This document shows positions 1-11,399 of a DNA stretch of 64,000 nt, in pieces; the stretch's first letter is position 1; every line of letters starts with the position of its first letter. This DNA comes from Sipunculus nudus. Lineage: Eukaryota > Annelida > Sipuncula > Golfingiida > Sipunculidae. The notes below the pieces were generated by a model. That model ran no database searches, was not told the DNA's origin, and was given only the letters and a program-made list of their open reading frames with translations. The DNA is taken from contig CM049311.1 in the NCBI GenBank assembly GCA_026874595.1, forward strand, positions 7,541,676 through 7,605,675, written 5' to 3'. The position numbers and the translations under genes are program-made.

Positions 1-2230
1 TTCGACATAAACTGCACACACAGAGTAATGCAAAAAGAGTGGATGGAAGTTGGTTGCTTTTCATCAATAGTTTTGTCAAGTAAGAGTGTTTCCTTATGCT
101 AATTAATGAGTTATTATTCACTAAAATGTCAGGTCATAGTCCGAAAATGTCTGTGAGTAGAAGTTTAAACCTTAACTGGCAACATTGGTCATTGTATTCC
201 GCTGAACACGGTTAAACGCATGTTCTTACTTTGCGCATGTGGTTCGAAGTGAAACTATTAGACGTAAACATAGGAACCCTGATTCAACAAACCCAAATAA
301 CGATAAATATTTCAGCTATGGATACAATTTTCATCACAACCTGTTTCTGCTGACCTTCTTACAGAGATTTGGACTCGGTTATTAAAATGAGTTCGTTATT
401 AAGTCGTTGTTATGCTGATAAACAGAAATAGTAAACCAATAAAATTATAACATTCAAATTTACACAACGCTGAGACTATACCTTCTTCATCATGTAACTA
501 TCAAATCAATTGTCATAGTCGAATTATGAATTGTTTCGAAGCGTGTCGTACTACTTGTGGAAAATTAAGAATCAGTGTTAAGAATAATGTTCTATCGATG
601 TCCCTATGATTGTGTACACAGCCAAAGGATCATATTTCAATCTTTATTTCAGTCTTTCGTCATTCATGAACATGCTAATAACACACACCGCACTGTGCAA
701 TCCTGTACCTAGAATGCAGGTAGAACAAACTTTAATGTTAATGATCTGGTGTTATAACTATGGTAAAAATGTTTGGAGAAAGATCTATCATTTTTAATAT
801 ACCTTTTCTGATTGACATAGCCTTTGCCTGTGTAGCCTTTATAAAAATGCTACAATGTAATCTTTCTGCCAACTCTCCATTCCTTTTCCTTTTGAATTTA
901 CACAATTTGTGTACGATGTCCTGCCAATCACTGATGGATATTTTTATATATTTATTTTATGAATAATGAATTCGGATAAGCTTTGGTTAATGATTAAGGT
1001 TTGGTTTTAAGTATCCCTATGCGAAGATTGAGACGAAGAGCTGCAGTCGAAACAGACATTAAATATTTAGATGATTATAAAGTTGCACAAAGAAAGCAAA
1101 GGAAAATAATTATACAAGGTGGGCCGCGCTTATAAAAGATCAGCTTTTTTAGGCATATATATATACTGTTGCCTTCCTACTTCTATAAGTATCAATTTGG
1201 ATGAACTCTCTTTTTCTATCATGCAACATTTACAAAATTATTGAATAATTATTAATTTCAAAAATTATCTGTAAATTAGTTATGAAAATTAAAAAAAAAA
1301 ACATGTACGGTAAGTCGCATGGGATTAGGGATTACAAAGGGTACATATGAAAAAAATTAATGTTACTGACCACAGTAGTCCATTAGAAGAATGAACAGCA
1401 AATTAATTTTGATTAATTCCATTGTTTGTTTTTGCTTCCATAAACCAGGTTTTAAAATAACTATAAGGTTCACCTACCTGTTTGACCACTGCTGACGGGC
1501 ACACGAAAGCATTGTCCAATAGGTCCTATTGAATATATTCGTCATATTAAGGTAAGACATCATATAAGTGCAAACATTTATTTCTAGTAGGTTTAATCTC
1601 AGACAGGATGATTACCTTAAACGTTAGGTAGACATTGCTTTGTAAAATATTCGCGTTATCGTTAATCATATGAGTGTAATTACTCAACACGTCAAATATG
1701 CTAAACTTTCCATTTTCCTTCTTGACTGATAGAATTATGTTAACATTTCAGTCCTTATAGCTCTAGAGGAAACTTGACACTTCCTATTTGCCAATCGATT
1801 TTTTAGATCCTGATATTTTATAGATATGCTTCTTTCAATAATGAAAAAAATAAAAAGGGTCAATTTGCTTGTTTCTTGAAGCATATGAATTTGAAACCAG
1901 ACATTTTTAGGAGACTTTCTTGATTTTTTAACTGAAGGAGAAAGAATAGTGACAAGTAATTTATACTTTTCAATACAAGCATGGTAAATTAAACATTACC
2001 TTTATTTAAAGTCAGAATGTGTATGTCAATGGATTAAATTTAAGTATCAATATGTATGCGGATAACACCAAAGTCTGTGTGCAACTTTAAGTAGTTGCAA
2101 CCAAAGATAGTTTTGGTCCAGAACTGTAAACATTTGCGATGTTTTATTGTGTTATGATTCTTGATTTCGGGTTGTAATGTATGGAAATTATATGGTAAGC
2201 TCCTTTAAAAAAAGAACAATAATGGTTCAT
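1..2230. other. AT-rich stretch, no supported gene
   Basis: No exon chain with matching phases was found on either strand. Short open frames at 606-966 have no recognisable protein features. One 39-codon frame (1019-1138, plus) begins MRRLRRRAAVETD and runs to TAA; it could be a transposon fragment or chance. The rest looks like ordinary intergenic DNA. Confidence 0.5.
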
Positions 2231-2386
2231 ACAGGTGACGGTTTCCGATGAAGCACTGCATCGGAGAACCAGGGTATGGCAGAAATACAACAAAAACGAC
2301 ACACACTGATATATATATTATATATATATATTAATATGTATACCCTAACACATAAATACTAATATTATATATATATATATATATAT

Positions 2387-3080
2387 AACTCTGAAGAAAA
2401 ACAACACTATTAATTCACAACAGACTGTTTCACGGGATGCGACCCGATCATCAGGTGAATGTGGTTAGAATGAAGCTAACGTCGTGGTTTGAAAAGCCGA
2501 GACTTTACGAGATTACGAGATTATGCTTTGTGCGATTCGGGTCGGGGGGGGGGGCATGTGAAAGACTGACACTGATCCTATTGTTCTCGGGTGCACAATA
2601 GGATTGGTCGGGGTACACGTGCGATACTGGAACATAACAGGGCAGGGCAAAGAGGTTATATAAAGTAGTAAATAGTAAATATAATACAAAGATATAACCA
2701 GGATGCTCAATCAGCATATTGAAATGATGTCTAATAGACATCATTTCAATATGCTGATTGAGCATCCTGGTTATATCTTTGTATTATATTTACTATTTAC
2801 TACTTTATATAACCTCTTTGCCCTGCCCTGTTATGTTCCAGTATCGCACGTGTACCCCGACCAATCCTATTGTGCACCCGAGAACAATAGGATCAGTGTC
2901 AGTCTTTCACATGCCCCCCCCCCGACCCGAATCGCACAAAGCATAATCTCGTAATCTCGTAAAGTCTCGGCTTTTCAAACCACGACGTTAGCTTCATTCT
3001 AACCACATTCACCTGATGATCGGGTCGCATCCCGTGAAACAGTCTGTTGTGAATTAATAGTGTTGTTTTTCTTCAGAGTT
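2387..3080. repeat. 694-bp near-perfect palindrome (inverted repeat without spacer)
   Basis: The arms 2387-2733 and 2735-3080 are reverse complements around a centre at about 2734; the only difference I see is a run of 11 G against 10 C. The same 80-odd-codon frame therefore appears on both strands and is not taken as a gene. TA-rich DNA flanks the left arm and lies about 60 bp beyond the right arm. Each arm carries CTGATGA, a CGGG/CCCG stem and GAAAC. It is either an inverted pair of retroelement terminal copies or an inverted-duplication assembly artefact. Confidence 0.9.
3013..3040 (+). ncRNA. hammerhead-ribozyme-like core (right arm)
   Basis: The sequence reads CTGATGA, then a stem CGGG-tcgcat-CCCG, then GAAAC, the order of the conserved hammerhead core around stem II. 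Penelope-like and other retroelements are known to carry such motifs in their terminal repeats. I could not draw convincing stems I and III, and a U-U pair sits at the base of stem II, so this is probably a decayed or partial motif. The mirror copy is at 2427-2454 on the minus strand. Confidence 0.35.
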
Positions 3081-3085
3081 ATACC

Positions 3086-3112
3086 GCTCTGGCCTAGCTT
3101 GTAGGCCATAGA
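3086..3112. other. hairpin beside the palindrome
   Basis: CTCT-GGCCTA, a 5-nt loop, TAGGCC-at-AGAG forms a bulged stem directly outside the right arm. A second perfect 7-bp stem, TCCGATG/CATCGGA, lies left of the other arm at about 2246-2267. Both may belong to the same mobile element. Confidence 0.5.
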
Positions 3113-3169
3113 GCACTTTTCATCGGAGGGTAACACTACCTTCTATATATATATATATATATAATTTTA

Positions 3170-3718
3170 TATATATACCCTTTAATAATGATTATCCAGC
3201 AAATGCATTATCAATATTTTTTTAATTGTAAAAGTTCCTCTTTCCAGCATTTGTAATGTTAAGTATGCTAACAAACATATAACAAATTAACAGTTCCACT
3301 CATTAATTCATATTGTAAATGATTAAAATAGAAGAGTTGTGCACTTTTATACCTTTTACACATTTGAAGACCTCATTGTTCCGATTATCTGGATTCAAAC
3401 CAAAAAGAGACATTACTTTAGATTATTTGTGTCATAATATATGTTTAAATCAAATTATTAATCCGGTAATGTTATGCACTACAATGCTCAGAACCTGTGA
3501 AATTTTTTTTAAAATACTGAAGGCACTTGAAATATAAACGTATTATGATATCTAAATATAACATGATATAATATATATGATATAACATAAAAGCAGATGC
3601 TTTGTCATTGGAATATATTTTAAGACATAAAGCATGTTCATGCAGCAGATACATTGGTTTCTTATATGCATCCGGTGTAGTTGCATTTGCGTAAATCAGT
3701 CACAGTAAGATATAAGCG

Positions 3719-3767
<49 letters not shown>

Positions 3768-4603
3768 TTATATAATAATGATAATCTATCAAATGCATAA
3801 TCATAATATTTTAATTGTAAAGTTCCTCTTTTCTGTACTTATAATGTTAAGTTTATATATTAAATTAGCCGTTGTAAACGATTAACCATAGAAAAAAAAA
3901 TTTGCACGGTTATACCTTCTCCAGGGTAACATGGCTTTTTTCTAGCTGGAACCATATCTAAAAGAGATGTTCGTTTTGATTATTTGTGTCATAACCAATG
4001 TTAAAACTAAATTTTTTTATATGATATGATTGTCAACTTAAATTATTAGAATCTGTTAATAAATGTATTTGCAATACTAAAAGAACCTATAATATAAAGT
4101 TTTTATGATATTGTTACCTTTGAACGGGTAAGATTAAATTATTATGAACAGTAGATGTCTTTGTCAGTGGAATATATTTAAAGACATAAAGCATGTTCAT
4201 ACAGCATACTTATTGGTTTCTTATATGTGTACGGTGTAGTTTGCATGTACGTAAATCAATCACAATAAGCGATGATATCAAAACATATATATATATATAT
4301 ATATAATTATAAATAAACTTATAATATATGATTGTTATATAATAATAATTATAATTATAAGTTACTTTTTGTAACAAATTTACCACTGTAAACGGTTAAC
4401 AATTGAAAAATTGTGCACGTTTATACCTTTTTCACTGTAGCAGAGTTGCCGCTTGCTGTTCCGATCATATGGATTCAAATCTGAAGGAGACGTTACTTTA
4501 TATTATTTGTGTCATTGAAAAATAACGTATTATGATATTATACAGCATTTAATGGATAAGTTTGCATGTACGTTAATCAGTCACAATAAGCGATGATATC
4601 AAA

Positions 4604-4650
<47 letters not shown>
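3170..4650. repeat. three diverged tandem AT-rich units, each ending in (TA)n
   Basis: Blocks at about 3170-3767, 3768-4304 and 4305-4650 share ordered landmarks: an opening rich in 'aatgat', 'aagttcctctt', 'ttataccttt', 'gattatttgtgtcat', 'aagcatgttcat' and 'gtaaatcagtcacaataagcgat', then a TA tract. The third unit lacks the middle. This is an old tandem duplication, or repeated insertion of one element whose 3' end is (TA)n. Confidence 0.75.
3721..3767. repeat. (TA)n microsatellite
   Basis: Uninterrupted TA dinucleotides closing the first tandem unit. A similar tract at 4606-4650 closes the third. Confidence 0.95.
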
Positions 4651-4654
<4 letters not shown>

Positions 4655-4690
4655 GAAACATTTTATGGATATGATTAAATTATTTTAACA

Positions 4691-4745
4691 GATAGATAGA
4701 TAGATAGGTAGACAGATAGATAGACAGATAGATAGATTAGATAGG
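4691..4745. repeat. (GATA)n-like microsatellite
   Basis: GATA tetranucleotides with occasional GACA and GGTA variants. Confidence 0.9.
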
Positions 4746-4749
4746 AAGG

Positions 4750-5900
4750 TATATCGATCTTTTGGTCTGGATGTCTTTCTATCTTTGGTCAAAGCACATT
4801 CTCCTGATCTCTTTGAAAACATAACATTCCGTTTGTTCTCCTTGAGACTATTTTATATTTAACTCTCTATAATCTCTTTAATCTTTTATTAAAGTCTCCT
4901 GAATATATACTGAATATGATAAATGTCATATTTAATAGTAATAAGTATATCCATCATTCTCAACCATTGCCTAAGAAGTGCAACCTTATAAATGAAAAGA
5001 ATACATATTGGCTAGAGCAAAACTTTTAAAATCATTTTCAAATTATTTTATACTTTTTAAAAATATCCTGATATCTAACAAGATAAACATCTCCATATTT
5101 AAAAAATAATAATTCGGCTATACGCTATAAGTGGTTGTGGAATGCTATACCACGAGACATTTAACCAAAATACTCTAAATACCAAAATTATTTTGATCAC
5201 GAATTTAAGTAACCATGTCATACTCATTATTCTTCTACAGTTAAAAGTGTGAAGCTTTAAGTTCCTTTTTATCTAAATTAATAATATATGAGACATGCTT
5301 CGATTTGGTGTATCATTTTTTTTATACTATTATATCTTCATTTTATTAAAATCTTACATATTGTTCATAAATCTCATTTTACAAATCTCTTTTAATTTCA
5401 TACTCTAAAGCAAATGAAATGGATAAACAATACACATAACACTTAGGACAGTAAATTAAAACAGATAAATGAAAAAATAAATATTCCAATCGTCTTACTT
5501 ACCTATTGTTTCTTTTCCTTTGGGTGTTCGTTTATTTCTTTTTCTTGTCCTGCCTTAAAAACAAAAAGATACTCGTTGTTAAAAATTAACTACTTAATGC
5601 ATTGCTTAATAATTATATCATATATTGGAAGATACTGTTTCCTTAATTGTGAACAGTGGTTTCACATTGTATCATGATGATTTTCTGGTAAAATGTCATA
5701 TATTATGTCTGAAATCCTATTTGCCATTATTCATCAGATACAATGTAAGAATATGAGTAAACATATGCAGGAAGCAGGAATCAGTTTTGTCACTCCATGA
5801 TCAAGCATATTGTTCGTAATTTAAACTAGTCCCATATTACTATATATCATATATGTTGTATAGAAAGAACTAAACTAGGTTTTCTGCAGGCATTTCATGG
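4750..5900. other. AT-rich stretch, no supported gene
   Basis: Nothing certain. The minus strand at 5503-5554 has exon-like borders (acceptor after a T-rich tract, donor GTAAGTAAG) and one open frame of basic residues, but no partner exon was found. Confidence 0.4.
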
Positions 5901-5903
5901 CTA

Positions 5904-5961
5904 ATTAGGCTCGTAACACACGCTCTGAGCGTGTGACACACTTCAGTTGTGGTAGCCTAAT
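5904..5961. other. nested hairpin next to (TA)n
   Basis: ATTAGGCT and AGCCTAAT enclose a smaller stem ACACGCT-ctg-AGCGTGT. A TA tract begins at 5964. It looks like the end of a small inverted-repeat element. It is longer than a tRNA and lacks tRNA boxes. Confidence 0.5.

Positions 5962-5963
<2 letters not shown>

Positions 5964-6002
<39 letters not shown>
5964..6002. repeat. (TA)n microsatellite
   Basis: Simple TA repeat beside the nested hairpin and downstream of the stanniocalcin-like gene's poly(A) signal. Confidence 0.95.
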
Positions 6003-6007
<5 letters not shown>

Positions 6008-6045
6008 AGCAAGACTAGGGCTTTAACAGTATCAAAAATACACTA

Positions 6046-6051
6046 TTTATT
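6046..6051 (-). terminator. poly(A) signal AATAAA of the stanniocalcin-like gene
   Basis: AATAAA on the minus strand 43 nt beyond the TAA stop at 6094-6096, a usual spacing for a short 3' UTR. Confidence 0.6.
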
Positions 6052-6093
6052 TTTTAAATTAAACAATACAACTAATTTAGTAAATCACTTGAA

Positions 6094-9000
6094 TTAATTA
6101 CCAAGTGATTTATATTCTTTCATCACAAAATGGTTTGCCTCAATTTGTTTATTATACACCTCCTCATACAAGGGTGTACAGGTGCCATCGTGTGACTTTC
6201 GGCATTCGCACTGTACATCCCCCAACTGTGCCTGAAGTCCCGAGAGATGTCTATAGTAGTACTCAGGCACTTTGAAGTCAAAGTCAGAGATTGATCCTGT
6301 TACTATCTTGAATGGAACTGATAGAGGATATGTCTCAAGATCAATGGCTAGGTCCAATGATATGGCAAGATCTTCTGCTTTGATGGCACATATACCAGTT
6401 GAAACCATGCACTCATGGCGTTTGCTGATCATGTAGTCATGAAGGTGAGCACACGGGATGCATTTTCTTTTGTAAATGGTCAACAGCTCTTTGAACAAAC
6501 ACTTGTGATGGCGCCTTAACCACGCGGGAGCCTACGGAAAGAAAGAGTAAATGTTAAATCATCTCTCAAAATTAATATAAGTAAAAGGAATATACCTGTT
6601 TCAAATTGATTTTTGAAAACTCATTCATTATGCTTGCAAATTTTATTAACTTCAGTTACATATATAATATGAAGTCATATTTAATTCTATGTGTTTTTAC
6701 ACTCATAAAACAAACATGCACACACATATATTTACATATTGCTTAGAACTTACTTTGCTTGATGGCGATAAACTAATAAAGGTGGTCATGTCTTGACATA
6801 AGGGTAACTCTAAGTATTTAATATGTCCTGGCATAGAGGCTGAGCTACATGGAAATTTTTCCTCAAAGCATTCAAGGAAACGACAGTCACCCTTCTCCGC
6901 AAAGCGCTGGCATTGAGCATCTTTTATACCTAAAATTGATAAAAGGTGTGATATTTACTCCATACTCCATACTCGGTTATAACTAAACCGCCTGACAAAA
7001 TGAAAGATTGATCCCTAATTTAAACAATCGAATGCTGGCAAAGCTTGTAAGAGTCCTGCCAGTCAGTCTGTTTTATATCTTCTACAATTAAAAATTTAAG
7101 GTAAGGATTCATTCAAAACGTCAACCGTTTTAAGAGTGAACTATTTGCTTCTTGTTTAGTTTACCTTGAACAGCCAGTGTGTGATCATACGGCAACAGTT
7201 TCCCCATAGTATTTATAAATTCTTCCACATTGGCCCTGACAGAATCCAGAGATCCAAGATAAGTATTATAATGAATATGCATACAGGAACGAGACGCTGC
7301 TGATATCTGAAAAAATTAGAACAACATTACATGCATTTTAGAAGGATAAACCCCTTCGATAATGTCATTTACAATTTCCAAAAAAAAAAAAAAATGTTTA
7401 TTCGTACTTTCAGTGAAATGAAAATTTAATATTTTAATTTTATCAATTATAAGAAAATAGTTAAAAAGCAACTATATATCAGGAATATTCGGCTAGAACG
7501 AAAAACTATTGATTCAATGTGTTCACGTTTTGCCCTGAAAATTGGATAAAAAATTTACATATAAATCATTTCAATATATTTGTACAGGGTAACATAGACC
7601 CTATGGAAAAGTATACATAAAATACATTAAATTCCTATGACCTTATATGCATATAAGTGTGTATGTATATAATAACCTATGAGACATGATAAAAATGATT
7701 AAAGAACCAGGAAACAAAGAACAGTGTGTATTTGAAGGGTAATGATGTAGGTATTTAAGTTTAAAGAAAATATAAAATAATAAATATAAAATACAAAAGA
7801 GTACAAGGTCAAGAATAAAAAAAGGAGGATTTTTCGCTATGCTTACAAATGGCTAAGGACATTAGTGAATTAACACAGATCAGATCTCGCATAAATAGAA
7901 CTTCATCTACATGCATACTACTTTGATCAACACAAAAAAATGCATCTGATTGCAAGATAACCATGTTGTTAACAAAACAAATGAACATTGAACATTTAAC
8001 TGAATCATATGTCTGCAAAAACAATAAGGTACTCTTTGTCCATGTGTATGTAGATGTTATCAGTAAAAATGTCCGAGGCAGTGATGGTAACTTTATGTGG
8101 CGTGGCTTGTTGACATTTAGAAATAAGATTTACGTTACTTAAGTTTCATGACTTTATATTGTGCCAGTTTTCCAAACGCCTTTTAGATTATTGCTATCGG
8201 TCTCCAGCTGGTCATTTTGTAAGTAACTAACGACCAGTACTTTATTACAATTCTCACTCTCGGTATAAATCATCATGATTATATAATATGTAAGGTGTAG
8301 GTGTAACGTTAATTGGGGCTCTGTGTATTCAAGTATCAGAGCTGATTTGCCATGTCTTAACAAAAACACTGTTATAGCTTAGCCAGGATTACATCGCAAC
8401 TCTATTCAGTCTAGTTGCACTTTCATTCAGCTTCTGTGCACACCTTTCTCTAATTGTAGCTTTTGTGACGCTTCAGGAAAATCCCTGATTGATTTATTCA
8501 TTGTACAAGAGTTTTTTTGGGGGGACATGCAAAGTGTTGAGAGTCAGTTAGAAACTGGGGGCCAAGCCCTAGGCATGGGCTTGGCAGCCCTTCTGCAGTA
8601 ATATACATCAAATCATAGTAAGTTTTTTGCCCCTGCATCCCGGACCAGGTTATGTTTTCTACAATTAACTGAGGTTACCTTTACCTTTATACACAGTTGA
8701 GATCCTAGCCGTCTTCCAATCACATGGAAAAAAAACCAAGTGATAATTTACATTTTGATCATGCGAATCGACGAACCTGAACTAGCGTTATCATATTAAC
8801 TGCAGCAGGAATTAATGCCCATGTCAATTGTAAAAAAGTAAAAGTGCCAGAAATAATAAATCCATAAGATTTTATGTTAGGAGAGATGAAACTTTGCCTG
8901 CCAGTCTTTCATCGACGTGACTAAAGTAGACATTGATTATATCAGATGTATAATCTGAAGGCCCCGTTTTATGTGTAATGTTATCGAGTCAGACAAGTTT

Positions 9001-10956
9001 AATTGCAGCATACATACCTCGTGAGTTATCATTACATCGTCTACATTTTCATTTTAGGTATATATTGCTCTCTATTAGTTGTAAAACTCGACGTATTTCT
9101 TATTACAGGGTTCTTCATAAATTTCGTTTCATATCGTATCCGTTTTTACAAATCACTTGTAATGTATATTTTTATTTTCTTATTGGATATTATATTAACT
9201 CGACGTCGGAGTTCGTTTTTGTAACTTTAAGACTTCTTTTTCTAACATGTCTATGTAATATTCCGGTCGTGCTCAATTTAAAAGGTCCTCATCGAAAGTA
9301 TAATGTAGATGAGTAAATGTCAAGTTGTTATATGTGAATAACCTTATAATTGTCATTTTGTTAGAGTCCTTTCAAATTGTACCTAACTTTGTAAACAAAC
9401 CTGGTGAACAGCAAATTCGCTCGCTTCTCCCGGCATGGTCTGTACATCCAGTACATGCGCAAGGGCCTGGTGGTTCTGCTCTTCCTGTATAATTCGACAA
9501 AGATGGGGCTCCGCGGTGATATAACACTGGCCAATTCTGTACAGCCCATCTTCTAACAACATACTGCAGGTTGTGCTTGTAACGTGAATGGCTAAGTGGG
9601 TCTCTCGCATTACGCAGGTTTTAACTTCTTGGGCCCATTTTTGTCCCTATTTGAAACAGAAACTCAACATCACATAACGACGATTTTTTTTATAAAGAAT
9701 TTTCTTCTCGACAAGATATTATTCTAATGGTGAATTAATAATGAATTTATTGCCGTTCCATAAACTTTTACGTGAAGAATATTGTTTATAAAATTATAAT
9801 ATTTTATATTTAATTCAGATCATACAGCACATATAAAAGAAGTACATCACAGAACTGTAATGAAATGTAACGCAAATTAGGCAAATTTGCAAATATAGTA
9901 TAAAATCATTTTACCTCCGGAGAGAAGCAGTTTTTTGTCTTATCCAACATGACGCAAAATCTATATGCATAGCCTATAAGGAAGCCTTTCTTGCCACATT
10001 TCAACTGTTCTTCCATGCAACGGTACATTTCGCAATTTGATCTGTTCATCTCGGTCATCGGCCAACGACACCTGAGATTTGGCATCTTTCCTCTAATTGT
10101 CAACAAATATGGTTAATCACTTTCGTAATTTAGAGGATCTGATCCCCACCCCCACCCCCGAAATTAAGAAAGCCACATCTTACTTTAATGAAGGGCGCAT
10201 GATTAGAAAAAAAGAAGTGTTCAGAAAAGAAACAGTCCATTACGGTAGTAAACAAATGATGATTTTGGGAAGAAAATGATAATATGTTATGTACAATATA
10301 TGGAGTCAGGAACTACAAAAATTCAATTAATGATAATCCTGGGCTTAGTCGTTATGATTCTAGCTGACGATTCTTTGAAATATACCCGAATTATTTGAAT
10401 AATGGAGAGATTATGGTCAGGGACATTGTGCGAAGTTTCATGCACAGGGACTAGTTCATTGCTCTCAATCAAACAATATAAGAAAGGTTACTTTTGTTTA
10501 ACCATGATAACATTGCAGCCTTTGTCAGAATAAGAATAAGGTTAGATTTCTGCTGATATGACCACAAACTTTATATTGCTTAGATGATAAATAATTGATG
10601 GTTGGTTTTCCCGTGTTTTTGCCATATACATTGAGATGATTTGATTATAATCGCTGGTTCTACTATTTGCTATATCTATTTCATGGAATATATTTATATT
10701 AAGATTTATAGTCAAATTATTAACAGAATAGCAAACTATTCGATTAAAAAAAAATCAGTTGCAATATTACAAGCGTTTTACATATGATAGCAAACAAAAT
10801 ATTTTAATTACAAAAAATTGTGGGAAAACCGGATAAAAGGCAATCAAGCATTTGCCGTATCTTGTAAATTAATTCGGTTAAAAAATAATAATAGAAAGAT
10901 ACCACTCGAACTCACCTTTTCGCAAACCATCCTGTTGCCAAAACTGCTACAAAGTG

Positions 10957-11020
<64 letters not shown>

Positions 11021-11229
11021 TCGGAACGTCTTGCATACTTGGAAGATAGTTTAGAGACCTTAAAGTCGACAGTTAAATCCTTCGTCATTAACCAATACCC
11101 TTTGAGATATTCTTGGTTCAACATTTACCATTTAAAGGTGTGACTTGGTAGTTCAAGAAAAAATTTACCTGCACTGTATATGAAAAACAGCACTACTGCT
11201 GGCTGAATGTGTTGATATTTGATTCGCAT
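6094..11229 (-). CDS. secreted tandem stanniocalcin-like cysteine-rich protein
   Basis: Six coding exons in transcription order: 11229-11169, 10090-9915, 9646-9401, 7306-7165, 6929-6754, 6531-6094. All have AG/GT borders and matching phases (1,0,0,1,0), giving 1,239 nt and 412 residues. The start ATG opens a signal peptide (MRIKYQHIQPAVVLFFIYSAG). Two cysteine domains follow: residues about 28-130 (motifs CEMYRCMEEQLKC, GQKWAQEVKTC, GQCYIT) and about 213-330 (CRFLECFEEKFPC, APAWLRRHHKC, HECMVSTGICAI). This order, C..FL.C.E...C, then G..W....KC, then EC....GIC, resembles stanniocalcins, secreted hormones of ion homeostasis, but here it is duplicated in one chain. The C-terminal 80 residues add a short CEC motif. 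Acceptor choice matters: only the AG at 10092-10091 keeps the frame. Family assignment is by pattern; invertebrates also have unnamed secreted proteins with this spacing. Confidence 0.75.
6532..9914 (-). other. introns of the stanniocalcin-like gene
   Basis: The introns are 6532-6753, 6930-7164, 7307-9400 and 9647-9914. No further exon fits between the coding exons; open frames in the 2.1-kb intron (for example 8978-9316, plus) show no protein features. A perfect 9-bp inverted repeat GCCAAGCCC/GGGCTTGGC lies at 8561-8585. Confidence 0.6.
10960..11014. repeat. (TA)n microsatellite in the first coding intron
   Basis: About 27 TA units between coding exons 1 and 2 of the minus-strand gene, producing spurious Ile-Tyr open frames on both strands. 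Confidence 0.95.
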
Positions 11230-11246
11230 ACTGAAGCAATCTCACT
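11169..11246 (-). other. exon with the translation start and 17 nt of 5' UTR
   Basis: The acceptor tattacag ends at 11247 and the donor GTAAAT starts at 11168. The ATG at 11229 lies 17 nt into the exon, so an upstream noncoding exon is expected. Confidence 0.6.
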
Positions 11247-11284
11247 CTGTAATAGGCAACAAATGAAAAAATATTAGCCAAAAT

Positions 11285-11380
11285 GCTCTCAAACATAAGC
11301 CTCGAAGCGCTCTCCATCATAAACCACGTAACGCTCTCAATTATAATCCACGAAATCCTCTCAATTAAGATCCGTGTTTG
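11285..11380. repeat. 24-bp minisatellite, four degenerate copies
   Basis: Units begin gctctcaaacata, gctctccatcata, gctctcaattata and cctctcaattaag. The period is 24 bp, so both strands stay open for about 30 codons. It lies in intron or 5' flank of the stanniocalcin-like gene and I do not think it is coding. Confidence 0.8.
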
Positions 11381-11399
11381 CGAATAATCAGTTGTAACC

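Noticed and set aside
2505-2954. Mirror-image open frames of 83-86 codons on both strands
   Set aside because: They are the same sequence read from the two arms of the palindrome and have no protein features.
5503-5554. Minus-strand 52-nt exon-like segment with donor GTAAGTAAG
   Set aside because: It lies beyond the poly(A) signal of the stanniocalcin-like gene and no partner exon was found.
5904-5961. tRNA-like fold with 8-bp outer stem
   Set aside because: No A or B box and no four-arm fold; better seen as a nested hairpin of a small element.
8978-9316. 112-codon plus-strand open frame inside an intron of the minus-strand gene
   Set aside because: Low-complexity hydrophobic translation of AT-rich DNA, no splice partners or motifs.
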